Part shown: one piece after another, positions 1 through 8,894 of the stretch
Layout: each line of letters begins with the position of its first letter
Numbering within the stretch: position 1 is the first letter of the stretch
Assembly: GCF_023169885.1 (NCBI RefSeq)
Contig: NZ_AP025516.1
Location: 3,451,501-3,515,500 of the forward strand
Source of the DNA: Desulfofustis limnaeus
GTDB lineage: Bacteria > Desulfobacterota > Desulfobulbia > Desulfobulbales > Desulfocapsaceae
DNA length: 64,000 nucleotides
Direction: 5' to 3'
Notes under the pieces: model-generated
What the model saw: only the letters and a program-made list of their open reading frames with translations
Told to the model about the DNA's origin: nothing
Databases searched by the model: none
Translations under genes and position numbers: made by a program

Positions 1-321
1 GACAAGCTTTGCCGTTCGCCCGGTATCCACCAAGTCATCGATCAGCAGCCACCCTTCACCATCACCTTTGACGCCCTTGAGGATTTCCGCCTCCCCTTTC
101 TTATCCTGCCAATCATAGCTGGAGATGCAGATGGTCTCCACCAGATGGATATCTAATTCTCGGGCGATGATTGCCGCTGGTACCAGGCCACCGCGGGTAA
201 TGGCGATCAGCCCCTTGAAATAGTGGACATCGAGCAGGCGCCAGGCCAAAGCCTTGCTGTCGCGATGCAGCTGTTCCCAGGAAATGGGATAGGTCCTTCG
301 ATAATCTGCGTTCGTATTCAT
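1..321 (-). CDS. gpt: Xanthine/guanine phosphoribosyltransferase (Gpt-like), 3' end cut by the window
   Basis: This type I phosphoribosyltransferase would convert xanthine or guanine plus PRPP to the nucleotide. The first 107 residues are present. The ATG at 321 gives MNTNADYRRTYPISW. The segment LITRGGLVP-like (LIAITRGGLVPAAI, near residues 40-53) and the PRPP loop WLLIDDLVDTGRTAKLV at the window edge match E. coli Gpt better than hypoxanthine enzymes. It is the last gene seen in the minus-strand run of BMP-type purine/nucleoside transporter genes, so uptake and salvage are probably linked. A dispersed repeat (369-512) separates it from the permease gene. Exact base preference cannot be fixed from a partial protein. 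Confidence 0.85.
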   Translation of the reverse strand, partial: MNTNADYRRTYPISWEQLHRDSKALAWRLLDVHYFKGLIAITRGGLVPAAIIARELDIHLVETICISSYDWQDKKGEAEILKGVKGDGEGWLLIDDLVDTGRTAKLV

Positions 322-368
322 GATAACTCTTCAACTCCGTCTCTTGATAGTGCTCTTCGTTACGGTCT

Positions 369-512
369 AGGGAACCTTGAAACATTGCCATTTCGCCCAA
401 ACTCATCGTCGCGCAATCACACTTTATCATCGGAATATCATGTATCTGCCTCCGGTAAAATGATCTTGCGCGCCTCGATCTTGAACGAAATTTCGTTTTT
501 TTCAAGCTCCCT
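369..512 (-). repeat. Dispersed repeat copy A, 144 bp with terminal inverted repeats
   Basis: Read on the minus strand it begins AGGGAGCTTGAAAAA and ends with the near-inverse of that sequence, followed inward by ATTTCG-type motifs at both ends. The interior has GATCGAGGCGCGCAAGATC and TGATTGCGCGACGATGA. It aligns end to end with copies at 31382-31525 and 45928-46070. It fills the gap between the permease and gpt, ending one base from the permease stop codon. It has no credible ORF of its own. It resembles a MITE or a structured intergenic element; the mobilising enzyme is unknown. Confidence 0.8.
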
Positions 513-513
513 T

Positions 514-1434
514 CTAGTCGATCGGTTCGAGATTTTGCCCGAGGGCGGCCGGCTCATCGCTCCCCCGCCGTCGCCAGGAGGCTAGAACGAGCACCACCAC
601 CGTCAGCGCATAGGGGAGCATCAACAGCAGCGACGACGGGATCTGGGTTCCGGTAGCTTGCAACCGCAGTTGCAGCGCCATGACCCCCCCGAACAGATAG
701 GCACCGAATACGGCCCGGCTTGGTCGCCAGAAAGCAAAAATAACCAAGGCCACGGCAATCCAGCCACGGCCACCGGTCAGATTGTTGGTCCATAGATGGG
801 TATAGGCAAGAGACAGATAAGCCCCGCCCAAGCCGATCAAAAAGCCGCCCACCAAGACCCCGACAAAACGGCAGACCATCACGTTGACCCCGGCCGCAGT
901 CGCGGCCGCCGGATATTCACCGGCGGCTCTCAGACTCAGACCAAACCGGGTTCGATACAGGACCCACCACAGCACCAACGGCAGCAGATAAGTCACGTAG
1001 ACCAGCAGATCCTGTTGAAAGAAGATCGGACCCAGTAGCGGGATTTCAGCCAGAACCGGAATCGGCAGGGGATCGAATCCCGGCGCTGCTTGGCCCACAT
1101 AGGCAAGGCCCAGGTAGTTGGCAAAGCCAACCCCGAGAATGGTCAGCGCCAGCCCGGAAACCACCTGATTCCCCTGAAAAAAAAGGCATACCACCCCATG
1201 CAGCGAGGCCGCCACCGTTCCGGCCAGACCGGCGGCGATAAAGGCCAGAAAAGGATTGCCTGTCAGCTTGGCGACCAGGAAGCCGGCAAAGGCGCCGATA
1301 ATCATGATGCCTTCTACCCCGAGATTGAGGATACCACTGCGTTCGGTAAAGATTTCTCCGAGCGTGGCATAGAGGATCGGCGTACCAGATTGAACGGCTG
1401 CGGCCAGCAATGGTACGAGCAGCTCGAAGGTCAT
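514..1434 (-). CDS. BMP-type nucleoside/purine ABC transporter permease (second permease)
   Basis: A 306-residue inner-membrane permease of the branched-chain/ribose family, similar to the YufQ/NupQ and DUF2215-free RbsC-like group. The N-terminus MTFELLVPLLAAAVQSGTPI and the segment GEIFTERSGILNLGVEGIM are characteristic of the permeases that partner BMP lipoproteins. Its ATG overlaps the stop of the upstream permease by four bases, implying translational coupling. Together with the gene at 1431-2498 it should form the channel of a purine nucleoside or base importer. No ATPase gene lies between these genes and gpt. Confidence 0.85.
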   Translation of the reverse strand: MTFELLVPLLAAAVQSGTPILYATLGEIFTERSGILNLGVEGIMIIGAFAGFLVAKLTGNPFLAFIAAGLAGTVAASLHGVVCLFFQGNQVVSGLALTILGVGFANYLGLAYVGQAAPGFDPLPIPVLAEIPLLGPIFFQQDLLVYVTYLLPLVLWWVLYRTRFGLSLRAAGEYPAAATAAGVNVMVCRFVGVLVGGFLIGLGGAYLSLAYTHLWTNNLTGGRGWIAVALVIFAFWRPSRAVFGAYLFGGVMALQLRLQATGTQIPSSLLLMLPYALTVVVLVLASWRRRGSDEPAALGQNLEPID

Positions 1435-2498
1435 GGCGTCCTCCGAGAGAGGATAAAACGATACCTGGTGAAGAAACCGCCGGCCAAGACCGTGAGCAGG
1501 ATTAAGCCCTCGATCATTGCCCCGAAAGCGGCCGGCACCTGCAGGTCAAGCTGCAAGCCCTCGACGCCGACGCGCAGTCCGGCCAGCAGGAAGGCGGCCA
1601 CGCCGATGGCCAGCGGGTTGAGACGGGCCAGCCAGGCAACGACGATGGCGGTATAACCGTAACCGGCCATGATGCTCGGCTGCAACCGGTTGACGGTTGA
1701 AGACGTCTCGAGAAAACCGGCCCACCCGGCCAGGGCACCGCTCAACACCATCACCAACATCACCAGACGATCATAGGGGATGCCGGCATAGCGGGCCGCT
1801 CGTACATTGTCGCCACCGGCTTTGATTTCAAACCCGAGGCGCGTGAAGCGCATGAAGATCCAGACGATCAAGCCGAGTAGCAGACAGTGGACCAGTCCCC
1901 AGCTGAAGTTGCTGGCGCCGATCCGTCCGACCACCGCCGCCTCGGCAAATACCGCTGTCATCGGGAACCCGAAGCTGGCCGGGTCCTTCCATACCCCGTA
2001 GACCAGGTAATCGAGAAAAAGGATGGCCACATAATTGAGCATCAGGGTGACGATGATCTCGTTGGTTCGCATCCGTTGGCGGAGATAGGCAGGGACAAAA
2101 CCCCACAGGCCTCCGGCCAGACAGGCTACCGCCACCATGGCCGGCAGCATGACCCAGGCAGGCGCCTCAGGAAGACTCAGAGCCACCCAGGTGGCGCCCA
2201 CGGCACCCAGAGCGTACTGCCCTTCGGCACCGATATTCCACACCTGTAAGCGAAAGGCAACGGCCACCCCGAGGGAACAGAGGAAAATCGGCGTCCCCTT
2301 GATTAACGCATCTTCAAGCGCATACCGGGAGCCGAAAGCACCGCGAAACAGGGTGGTAATCCCTTCCCACGGCGGGGTCCCTCCGATCAGCAGGATTACA
2401 CCGCCGAGCAACAGAGACAGGGACAGCGCTGCCAGAAAAACAAAACAGGAGCCCCAGCCAAGAGGCTCCTGTCGTTTGACAATTCGTATCAGGGCCAT
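1431..2498 (-). CDS. BMP-type nucleoside/purine ABC transporter permease (first permease)
   Basis: This 355-residue hydrophobic protein has about eight to nine membrane segments. Motifs such as GAEGQYALGAVGATW and MRTNEIIVTLMLNYVA are typical of YufP/NupP-like permeases. It follows the BMP binding protein gene by 64 bases and overlaps the next permease gene by four. The pair of permeases plus binding protein matches purine nucleoside ABC importers. The substrate is inferred from the family and from the adjacent phosphoribosyltransferase, and has not been shown. Confidence 0.85.
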   Translation of the reverse strand: MALIRIVKRQEPLGWGSCFVFLAALSLSLLLGGVILLIGGTPPWEGITTLFRGAFGSRYALEDALIKGTPIFLCSLGVAVAFRLQVWNIGAEGQYALGAVGATWVALSLPEAPAWVMLPAMVAVACLAGGLWGFVPAYLRQRMRTNEIIVTLMLNYVAILFLDYLVYGVWKDPASFGFPMTAVFAEAAVVGRIGASNFSWGLVHCLLLGLIVWIFMRFTRLGFEIKAGGDNVRAARYAGIPYDRLVMLVMVLSGALAGWAGFLETSSTVNRLQPSIMAGYGYTAIVVAWLARLNPLAIGVAAFLLAGLRVGVEGLQLDLQVPAAFGAMIEGLILLTVLAGGFFTRYRFILSRRTP

Positions 2499-2562
2499 TC
2501 GTTGCCACCGGCCTTTCTTCCGGCCGACTGTTCAGACAACCCGGGCCGGAGCACGATTCACC

Positions 2563-3621
2563 TTATTCGGTCGTACCGACGACTCCCTGAACAAACCAGG
2601 TCATGCCAAGCATCTCTTCATCCGACATGGCGACACCTGCAGCAACCTTCTCAACACCATTTTGGTCCTTGAGCGGGCCCATGAAGACTTCTTCGCCACC
2701 GATAATCGCCTCCTTCTTAGCCATTATCTGATCACGCACCGCTTGCGGCACCATTTCGCTAATCGGCGCCAGATCGACGATTCCTTCCTTCAGGCCGGGC
2801 CATACTGAAGCCGATTTCCAGACACCTTCCTGCACCTGTTTGACCGTCTCCTCATAAAACGGCGCCCAATTCCAGATCGGCGCGGTGAGGTGGGCCTTCG
2901 GCGCGAACTGCGTCATGTCACTGTTGTAACCGATGGAGTAGACACCCTTCTCCTGAGCAGCTTCCTGCGGTCCGGGAGAATCCTGATGCTGGGCGATAAC
3001 GTCGGCTCCAACATCGAGCAACGACTTTGCCGCCTCTTTCTCGGTGGCCGGATCGTACCAGGTCTTGGTCCAGACCACCCGCACGGTCACCTCGGGATTC
3101 ATCGCCTGGGCGCCTAAGGTGAAGGCGTTTATGCCCCGGATAACCTCCGGGATCGGAAATGCCGCCACATAGCCGAGGGTATTGGACGTGGTCATGGCCC
3201 CGGCGACCATGCCGGAGAGGTAACGGGCCTGGTACATGCGACCGAAATAGTTACCCATGTTTTCCGCTGTCTTGAAACCGGAACAATGCATGAAAACGGT
3301 TTTTGGAAACTGCTGGGCAACCTTCAGCATCGGGTCCATGTAGCCGAAGCTCGTAGCAAAGATCAGGTCGAACCCTTTACGGGCCATGTTCAGCATAACC
3401 CGCTCCGAGTCCGGCCCTTCGGCCACCGCTTCCACGAAGGACGTCTTGACCCCATCCATCTCCTCGATTTTCTGACGAGCCTGGTCGTGGGCGTAGGACC
3501 AGCCGGCATCGCCGACCGGAGACACGTAAACAAAGCCAACTTGCAACTCTTTGGCAAAGGCCGTTGAGAAACAGAGCGCGACACCCGCCAGGGCCGCCGC
3601 CAACAATCCGGTCAAGCGCAT
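2563..3621 (-). CDS. BMP family periplasmic substrate-binding protein
   Basis: A 352-residue protein with a signal peptide ending near AFA-KE at residue 23. There is no lipobox cysteine, so it is probably a soluble periplasmic protein. The mature start ELQVGFVYVSPVGDAGWSYAHDQ is the standard BMP/Med opening, and GFDLIFATSFGYMDPM follows in the usual place. Family members bind purine nucleosides, or purine bases in some cases. It leads the run BMP, permease, permease, gpt. It starts 69 bases after the amino acid transporter ATPase gene, so it may be partly co-transcribed with it. GGAGGATAAC precedes the ATG. Confidence 0.88.
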   Translation of the reverse strand: MRLTGLLAAALAGVALCFSTAFAKELQVGFVYVSPVGDAGWSYAHDQARQKIEEMDGVKTSFVEAVAEGPDSERVMLNMARKGFDLIFATSFGYMDPMLKVAQQFPKTVFMHCSGFKTAENMGNYFGRMYQARYLSGMVAGAMTTSNTLGYVAAFPIPEVIRGINAFTLGAQAMNPEVTVRVVWTKTWYDPATEKEAAKSLLDVGADVIAQHQDSPGPQEAAQEKGVYSIGYNSDMTQFAPKAHLTAPIWNWAPFYEETVKQVQEGVWKSASVWPGLKEGIVDLAPISEMVPQAVRDQIMAKKEAIIGGEEVFMGPLKDQNGVEKVAAGVAMSDEEMLGMTWFVQGVVGTTE

Positions 3622-3690
3622 GTTATCCTCCAGAATGTATAAATAATTCGATTAATTTTCAGCTGGGAACAAAGTGTCCAACGGCGTAGT

Positions 3691-4425
3691 TCAAAGAACC
3701 TGTTTCAGGAACAGCTTGGTTCGCTCTTCCTGCGGATTGGAGAAGAAGTGTTCCGGGGTGCCGACCTCGACGATCTTCCCCTGATCCATGAACAATACCC
3801 GATCGGCGACCTCCCGGGCAAAACCCATCTCGTGGGAGACCACCATCATGGTCATGCCTTCACGGGCCAGTTGTTTCATGACGTCGAGGACTTCACCGAC
3901 CATCTCCGGGTCCAGCGCCGAGGTCGGCTCGTCGAACAGCATGACCTTGGGATCCATGGCCAGCGCTCGAGCTATGGCAACCCGCTGCTGCTGTCCACCC
4001 GATAGTCGCGACGGGTATTCGCTCTCTTTCTCGGCGATACCGACTTTGCGCAACAGCATCCGGGCCTTTTCATCAGCCACGGATTTTTTCCGTTTTCTGA
4101 CCTTTCGTTGGGCCAGCGTCAGGTTTTCCAACACCGTCTTGTGCGGAAACAGATTGAACTGCTGGAAGACCATGCCCACTTCGGCACGGATCTTGTTGAT
4201 ATTGGTCTTGCGATCGGCGATATCGACTCCGTCGATGTACACGTGTCCTTCGTCAAAGCTTTCCAGGCCGTTCACACAACGGATAAACGTTGATTTCCCT
4301 GAACCGGACGGCCCGATGATCACCACCACCTCGCCTTTATTGACACTGGTCGACACACCGTCAACGGCCCTGACCTCCACCCCGCGACCGCTGAAAACCT
4401 TGACGACGTTTTCGGTTCTAATCAC
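3691..4425 (-). CDS. Polar amino acid ABC transporter ATP-binding protein (GlnQ/HisP type)
   Basis: A 244-residue ABC ATPase. Walker A GPSGSGKS is at residues 38-45, the signature LSGGQQQR near 140, Walker B VMLFDEP near 160 and the switch histidine in VVSHEMGFA near 195. Length and the [17 protein letters not shown] segment fit the polar amino acid uptake subfamily. Its start overlaps the permease stop by eight bases. With the genes at 4418-5380 and 5396-6190 it makes a complete importer; the amino acid cannot be named. Confidence 0.92.
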   Translation of the reverse strand: MIRTENVVKVFSGRGVEVRAVDGVSTSVNKGEVVVIIGPSGSGKSTFIRCVNGLESFDEGHVYIDGVDIADRKTNINKIRAEVGMVFQQFNLFPHKTVLENLTLAQRKVRKRKKSVADEKARMLLRKVGIAEKESEYPSRLSGGQQQRVAIARALAMDPKVMLFDEPTSALDPEMVGEVLDVMKQLAREGMTMMVVSHEMGFAREVADRVLFMDQGKIVEVGTPEHFFSNPQEERTKLFLKQVL

Positions 4426-5380
4426 TGATCGCGAGCCTCCGTTCCAGATAAAAGACGAATTGCGACAGCAACGAGGTGACGATCAGATACATGGCCGCCA
4501 CCACCAGCCAGATCTCGAACGTGGCAAAGGTGCTGGTGATGATTTCCCGGCCGGATTTGGTCAGATCGGTAATGGCAATAACCGAGACCAGCGACGAATC
4601 CTTGATCAGACTGATGAACTGCCCGGAAAGCGGCGGCAAAATCCGTTTAAACGCCTGCGGCAGAATGATCTCGACCATGGCCTGCGGCAGGCTCATGCCG
4701 AGCGAACGGGCCGCCTCCATCTGTCCCCGCGGAATCGACTGGATGCCGGCCCGCACGATCTCCGCCACGTAGGCGCCGGCAAACAGGGCGAGCGCCCCGA
4801 TGCCGGCGACGTTGCGATCGAGGTTGAAAACCGTGCCGATAAAGAAATAGGCAATGAAGATCTGGACCAGCAGCGGGGTGCCGCGGATGATCTCCACATA
4901 GATCGCCGCCAGCATGGAGACCGTATAATTCCGTGAGATCTTCATCAACCCAGCGACCAGGCCGATAAACAGACCGAGAACACTAGCGGCCGCCGAGATC
5001 CACATGGTAGTCCACAGCCCGGTCAGCAGAGGCCCCAACCGCCAGGTAACAACATAGCCGACGGTGTCGCCGCCGAACAGATCGTCTCCCTCGCTGACCC
5101 GCACCGACCCCTTGTCGACCTGCAGCACACGGGCCTGACCATCGATGGTCCGAACGGTTATCTCCGCTTTTTCCGCAGATTCGGTTATCGCTTCAACAAC
5201 CCCGTCCTGAGGGGTCTTGATCACATCCTCGGCCTTGTACAGAAAATACTGGGGAATCCGGTACCAGCGCCACTCATAGTCGATCCGTGAGACAGACCCG
5301 TAGATGCTGGCAGCCATTACAATCAGAATGGCTGCCAGCAGCAGCTGCCACGGCCAAAGCTTTTTTCGCGCCGTTTTCAC
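4418..5380 (-). CDS. Polar amino acid ABC transporter permease with N-terminal periplasmic insertion
   Basis: A 320-residue HisM/GlnP family permease. The C-terminal 200 residues carry the transport domain, including the EAA-like stretch [17 protein letters not shown] and [14 protein letters not shown]. Unusually, the first membrane segment (residues 11-28) is followed by about 80 polar, beta-rich residues containing [11 protein letters not shown] and [13 protein letters not shown] before the core begins near residue 110. That adds an exported domain to a protein normally of about 220 residues. It lies between the ATPase and the binding-protein genes. Confidence 0.88.
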   Translation of the reverse strand: MKTARKKLWPWQLLLAAILIVMAASIYGSVSRIDYEWRWYRIPQYFLYKAEDVIKTPQDGVVEAITESAEKAEITVRTIDGQARVLQVDKGSVRVSEGDDLFGGDTVGYVVTWRLGPLLTGLWTTMWISAAASVLGLFIGLVAGLMKISRNYTVSMLAAIYVEIIRGTPLLVQIFIAYFFIGTVFNLDRNVAGIGALALFAGAYVAEIVRAGIQSIPRGQMEAARSLGMSLPQAMVEIILPQAFKRILPPLSGQFISLIKDSSLVSVIAITDLTKSGREIITSTFATFEIWLVVAAMYLIVTSLLSQFVFYLERRLAISD

Positions 5381-5395
5381 GAATAGTGACCCGGA

Positions 5396-6190
5396 TTACT
5401 GAAGTTCTTTCTGCCAGGAGCCGTCGACGAACCACTTGTGATAAATCTTGTCGTAGGTACCGTCGTTTTTCACTTGAAAGAGGAAGTGGTTGAGCCAGTT
5501 CAGGAAATCATGATCACCCTTGCGAACTGCCCAGGCAAGCGGCTCGTAGGTAAACGGAGTGTCGACGTGATACATCTTGTCGTCGCCGCGCTGACCGATG
5601 GCGATGGCGTTGTACGGCAGATCGTAGACGAAGGCGTCGATCTTGCCGTTGACCAGCTCGAGAACGCCTTCCTGCTCGGTCTCGTAAGAAATATAAGTGG
5701 CGTTGGGGATCATCCGTTTAGCGGCTTGCTCGCCGGTGGTACCCAATTTTGAGCCGATCTTGTATTTCGCGTCGTTGAGGTCCTTGTAGGAGGTAATGGT
5801 CCCTTCAAGCTGTTTGGCCACCAGCAGGGTCTGGCCGATAACGATGTACGGTTCAGCGAAGTTGATGCTCATATTACGCTGCTGGGTCAGGGTCATGCCG
5901 GACATGATGATGTCGAACTTATCGGTCAACAGCGCCGGGATGATGCCGTCCCAGGCGGTGGACACCAGTTCCAGCTCGACCTCCATGGCTGCGGCCATCC
6001 GTTTGGCCATATCAACGTCGAAACCGATGATCTCCCCTTTTTGATTGACCAACTCAAACGGCATATAGCCCGGCTCCATGCCGACCCGCAGCTTACCCCG
6101 CTTCTGGATTTCCTCGAGAGCCCCGGCAAATACCGTCGAGGCGCAGAGCGCCAGGGTGAGTGCGAGCGCAATGGTCACAAGTCGTTTCAT
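5396..6190 (-). CDS. Polar amino acid ABC transporter periplasmic binding protein
   Basis: A 264-residue type 2 periplasmic binding protein of the SBP_bac_3 family. The start at 6190 was chosen because GGAGAGAAAG sits just upstream and MKRLVTIALALTLALCAS forms a signal peptide ending at VFA-GA; an in-frame ATG 51 codons upstream lacks these. The segments GKLRVGMEPGYMPFE, GEIIGFDVDMAKRMA and WDGIIPALLTDKFDIIMSGM are the canonical ligand-lobe motifs. It is first in the three-gene transporter run. Confidence 0.92.
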   Translation of the reverse strand: MKRLVTIALALTLALCASTVFAGALEEIQKRGKLRVGMEPGYMPFELVNQKGEIIGFDVDMAKRMAAAMEVELELVSTAWDGIIPALLTDKFDIIMSGMTLTQQRNMSINFAEPYIVIGQTLLVAKQLEGTITSYKDLNDAKYKIGSKLGTTGEQAAKRMIPNATYISYETEQEGVLELVNGKIDAFVYDLPYNAIAIGQRGDDKMYHVDTPFTYEPLAWAVRKGDHDFLNWLNHFLFQVKNDGTYDKIYHKWFVDGSWQKELQ

Positions 6191-6276
6191 CTTTCTCTCC
6201 TTTTCTCTCATCGTTTGCATAAAAACAGACGGCCGCCGTTGGCAGCGGACCGCCTCTATCAACAAGACAACAATGA

Positions 6277-6441
6277 TCAGTAGGATTTTCCCTCGTCCAA
6301 CAATTCTTCGATAATCATCTGCGCCTGACCGCATTGTGGACATTGCGGCAGGTCATCGTCGTCGGCAAGCGGCAAATAGACAATGGTTCGGTACCGGCAC
6401 TTCGGGCAGATCAACTGCACCGGCTCATGTTTTCCGCGCAT
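6277..6441 (-). CDS. Small zinc-ribbon protein (54 residues)
   Basis: A short ORF with two CxxC knuckles, CPKC near residue 12 and CPQC near residue 33, separated by an acidic loop (LADDDDLP). GAGGAAGCCGAAATG provides a ribosome-binding site. The protein reads as one complete rubredoxin-like zinc ribbon with a short acidic C-terminal helix (MIIEELLDEGK). Function is unknown; such miniature ribbons can be nucleic-acid or protein adaptors. It lies upstream of the amino acid transporter on the same strand and diverges from the CsgG-like gene. Confidence 0.7.
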   Translation of the reverse strand: MRGKHEPVQLICPKCRYRTIVYLPLADDDDLPQCPQCGQAQMIIEELLDEGKSY

Positions 6442-6756
6442 TTCGGCTTCCTCGTCGTTGTGTCGGTCTGGGAGACGGCGATGAGCACAGGTTTACGCTG
6501 CGTATCAATCCATCGAGCAGTCTCTCTTATAACACAGGGTCATGGCCAGAACAACAGCCTTTTCACCGCCAATCGGGCTTTACCGCCGGTTGCCGATGCC
6601 GTTATCGTCACCGGGTGTATCGACACTTCTCTTCTCCTGCTGAAAAAAGGTGCTGTATTCGGACAACGGAATGATTATGCTTGGATTTACCATCAGGCAG
6701 TAGATGGAATGAGTGAGTCGTACCCTGTTCCCCCCACGATCCCGAAGGAGAGAGCC
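6442..6756. other. Divergent intergenic region, no gene recognised
   Basis: These 315 bases separate the minus-strand zinc-ribbon gene from the plus-strand CsgG-like lipoprotein gene, so they should hold at least two promoters. No convincing -35/-10 pair, riboswitch or repeat could be picked out. A plus-strand reading frame runs through the region into the lipoprotein gene, but it lacks a ribosome-binding site and looks non-coding. Confidence 0.4.
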
Positions 6757-7587
6757 ATGACCGGAAAACAGCTGTTCAAGTACCTCATTCCCCTTTGTGC
6801 CGCCGTTGTAATCCCGCTCTCGCTGTCGAGTTGCGTCGGCATGCAGATGGGTAGCCAGTCCGCCAAGACCACCGCCACCGGTTCCACCGCAGGAGCCGCG
6901 ACCAGCGGGGCCAACGAAGCCCTGGAACGTTGCGAGGCGCCCCTCGGGACTCTGGCCGTGGTGGAGGATACCTCTGCCTCGTGGTACCATTACCTGACCT
7001 CCCAGTGGCGACTCGGTCCGACCACTCCGGTTCTGAAAATGCTGGCCCAGCAATCCGGGTGCTTTGTGGTTGTAGAACGGGGTGCGGCCATGAACAATAT
7101 GATGCAGGAGCGCAGCCTCGCCGGTTCCGGAGAGTTGCGCCAAGGCTCCAATTTCGGCAAAGGCCAAATGGTAGCCGCCGATTACTCGATGAGCCCGTCA
7201 ATCACCTTCAGCAACCAGAACGCCGGAGGACTCGGCGGCGCCATCGGCGGCCTGTTCGGCTCAGTGGGGGCAGCCATCGGCGGCAGCCTCAATTACAAGG
7301 AAGCCAGCACCATGCTGACGCTGATCGACAACCGTTCCGGGGTACAACTGGCGGCGGCCGAAGGCAGTGCCCGCAACGTGGACATGGGTGCGGTCGGCGG
7401 CCTGCTGGCCGGTACCGTCGGCCTTGGGGGCGGCGGATATACCAACACCGCGGAAGGCAAGGTGATCGTCGCTTCGTTTACCGACTCGTTCAACAACATG
7501 GTCCGGGCTCTGCGCAACTACCAAGCTCAAGAGATCAAAGGCGGGCTCGGTACCGGTGGCTCGCTGAAAGTCCAGGGCGGTAATTAG
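6757..7587 (+). CDS. CsgG/HfaB-like outer-membrane-associated lipoprotein
   Basis: A 276-residue lipoprotein. AAGGAGAG precedes the ATG, and the signal peptide ends in LSLSSC, giving lipidated Cys26. The body has the CsgG pattern: a short beta region (GTLAVVEDT), PTTPVLKMLAQQSGCFVVVERGAAM near 95-120 and ERSLAGSGEL, then glycine-rich transmembrane-hairpin-like stretches (GGLGGAIGGLFG, GGLLAGTVGLGGGGY) around the conserved MLTLIDNRSGVQLAAAEG. CsgG relatives form secretion pores or penicillin-binding-protein activators such as LpoB. No curli genes are nearby, so the role is open. Confidence 0.7.
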   Translation: MTGKQLFKYLIPLCAAVVIPLSLSSCVGMQMGSQSAKTTATGSTAGAATSGANEALERCEAPLGTLAVVEDTSASWYHYLTSQWRLGPTTPVLKMLAQQSGCFVVVERGAAMNNMMQERSLAGSGELRQGSNFGKGQMVAADYSMSPSITFSNQNAGGLGGAIGGLFGSVGAAIGGSLNYKEASTMLTLIDNRSGVQLAAAEGSARNVDMGAVGGLLAGTVGLGGGGYTNTAEGKVIVASFTDSFNNMVRALRNYQAQEIKGGLGTGGSLKVQGGN

Positions 7588-7634
7588 TCCAACAGTCTAT
7601 CGGCCAGCCGCTACCGTCAGACCGTCAAACGAGC

Positions 7635-7675
7635 TGAGCGCTGCAGTACCGCCAGCGGGGATGCTGCAGCGCTCA
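7635..7675. terminator. Perfect 12-bp inverted repeat between convergent genes
   Basis: TGAGCGCTGCAG at 7635-7646 pairs perfectly with CTGCAGCGCTCA at 7664-7675 across a 17-base loop. It lies between the CsgG-like gene and the convergent MFS gene, whose stop codon begins two bases later. There is no U-tract on either strand, so it is terminator-like by position and stem strength only. Confidence 0.45.
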
Positions 7676-7676
7676 C

Positions 7677-8852
7677 TCAGGTCGATTGCCAGCCGCGCAA
7701 GCCCCAGAGCAGCGAGACCAAGGCCAGTCCGGTCAAAACAGCAGCCACTGAACAAACCAGGCTGATGCCTCCCAACGGCCACAAAGCGCCGCCCAGCAAC
7801 ACGCCGATCATCCGGCCGACCCCGGCCATCGCATAAAAGCCTGACATCATCGTTGCCCGGGCATCGGGAACCAACTCGGTACCGAGTGAAAAACTGGAGA
7901 CGATGGTGAATTCGAAGCAGAAAAAGAGCAGGAACATGCCGGCCATTGCCAGCGGTAACGTCAAACCGAGAAACGGTAAGAAGAGATAAGCGCCGCTCGT
8001 CAGCAGCAGACCGATCACCAGGGCTCGTTTCAAACCGATCCGATCGGCAAACAATGCCGTCACCGATTCTCCCAGCAGTTCCGCACAGCCGATGGCAACG
8101 GCACTGAACCCCAGGGTGACGATACTCACGGCGAAGGCCTGCTCGAACCAGGCCCCGTAAACGACGAACAAGCTGTCGTTGGCCACCGAGACGAAAAAGC
8201 CGAACAGCAGCAGCCCGGCCGCCTGGCGGCGGCGAAACAGCTGCCAGAGCACAGACAGCATTGGACGCCTGCGGGCGGCGCCATGGACATCCATCTGATC
8301 CGGCGGAATAAAACAGCCGATGGCAAGCCAGCTGCACCCCCCGAGCAGGGCCATCACCAGAAAGGAATTCTGCAGACCGAAACGATCGATGATCACGGCC
8401 AATGCGGGAATCCCCAGCAGGGTGCTGCCGGCCCAGGCCATCTCGATAATGCCGATGATCCGAGCCCGGCGCTCGAACGGCACCTTGCTGCCGACGAAGG
8501 CCTGAACAGCCGGATCGAAAACCACCTTGCCGAGACAGGCTACCACCAGACCGAGAAATACCGGCCAATAGGTCGGCGCCAGTCCGCAGATCAGCATACC
8601 GAGAGCCAACAGAGCCAAGCCGCCGCGCATGACCCGGCGATAACCAAAACGATCGGCCAGCAGTCCGCTGAAGACTCCCACTAACGAACTGAACTGGGCA
8701 ACGGCGATGATCGAGGTGATGGCCGCCAACGGAACGTCGAGCCCGCGGCTCAACGCCGGCGCAAACGGATAGACAAATCGCCGGGCTGTGTTGAGCAGGA
8801 TCCGAAACAGCGTGATAGCGATGATCTGCGAGGCCAGGCGGGGAGGTTTCAT
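7677..8852 (-). CDS. Major facilitator superfamily transporter
   Basis: A 391-residue protein with about twelve hydrophobic segments. The loop 2-3 motif GLLADRFGYRRVMRGG near residues 63-78 and its weaker repeat in the second half (ALFADRIGLKRALVIG) identify an MFS permease. The amphipathic middle loop (residues 190-215) separates the two six-helix halves. It starts 42 bases after dppF in the same direction, so it may be the last gene of the peptide transporter operon. Substrate is unknown; drug- or metabolite-efflux relatives look like this. Confidence 0.85.
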   Translation of the reverse strand: MKPPRLASQIIAITLFRILLNTARRFVYPFAPALSRGLDVPLAAITSIIAVAQFSSLVGVFSGLLADRFGYRRVMRGGLALLALGMLICGLAPTYWPVFLGLVVACLGKVVFDPAVQAFVGSKVPFERRARIIGIIEMAWAGSTLLGIPALAVIIDRFGLQNSFLVMALLGGCSWLAIGCFIPPDQMDVHGAARRRPMLSVLWQLFRRRQAAGLLLFGFFVSVANDSLFVVYGAWFEQAFAVSIVTLGFSAVAIGCAELLGESVTALFADRIGLKRALVIGLLLTSGAYLFLPFLGLTLPLAMAGMFLLFFCFEFTIVSSFSLGTELVPDARATMMSGFYAMAGVGRMIGVLLGGALWPLGGISLVCSVAAVLTGLALVSLLWGLRGWQST

Positions 8853-8894
8853 GCCAACTTCCGAGCAGCCGACGCCGGCCGATAAGAATCCACC

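Noticed and set aside
113-505. Minus-strand ORF whose translation resembles one at 45861-46226 (shared KCDCATM and LGEMA strings)
   Set aside because: The similarity is explained by repeat copies A and C at DNA level. Copy B does not keep the frame, and the first ORF runs antisense or out of frame through gpt.
7597-8568. 323-codon minus-strand frame overlapping the MFS gene
   Set aside because: Out-of-frame shadow; the alternative frame has the membrane segments and MFS motif.
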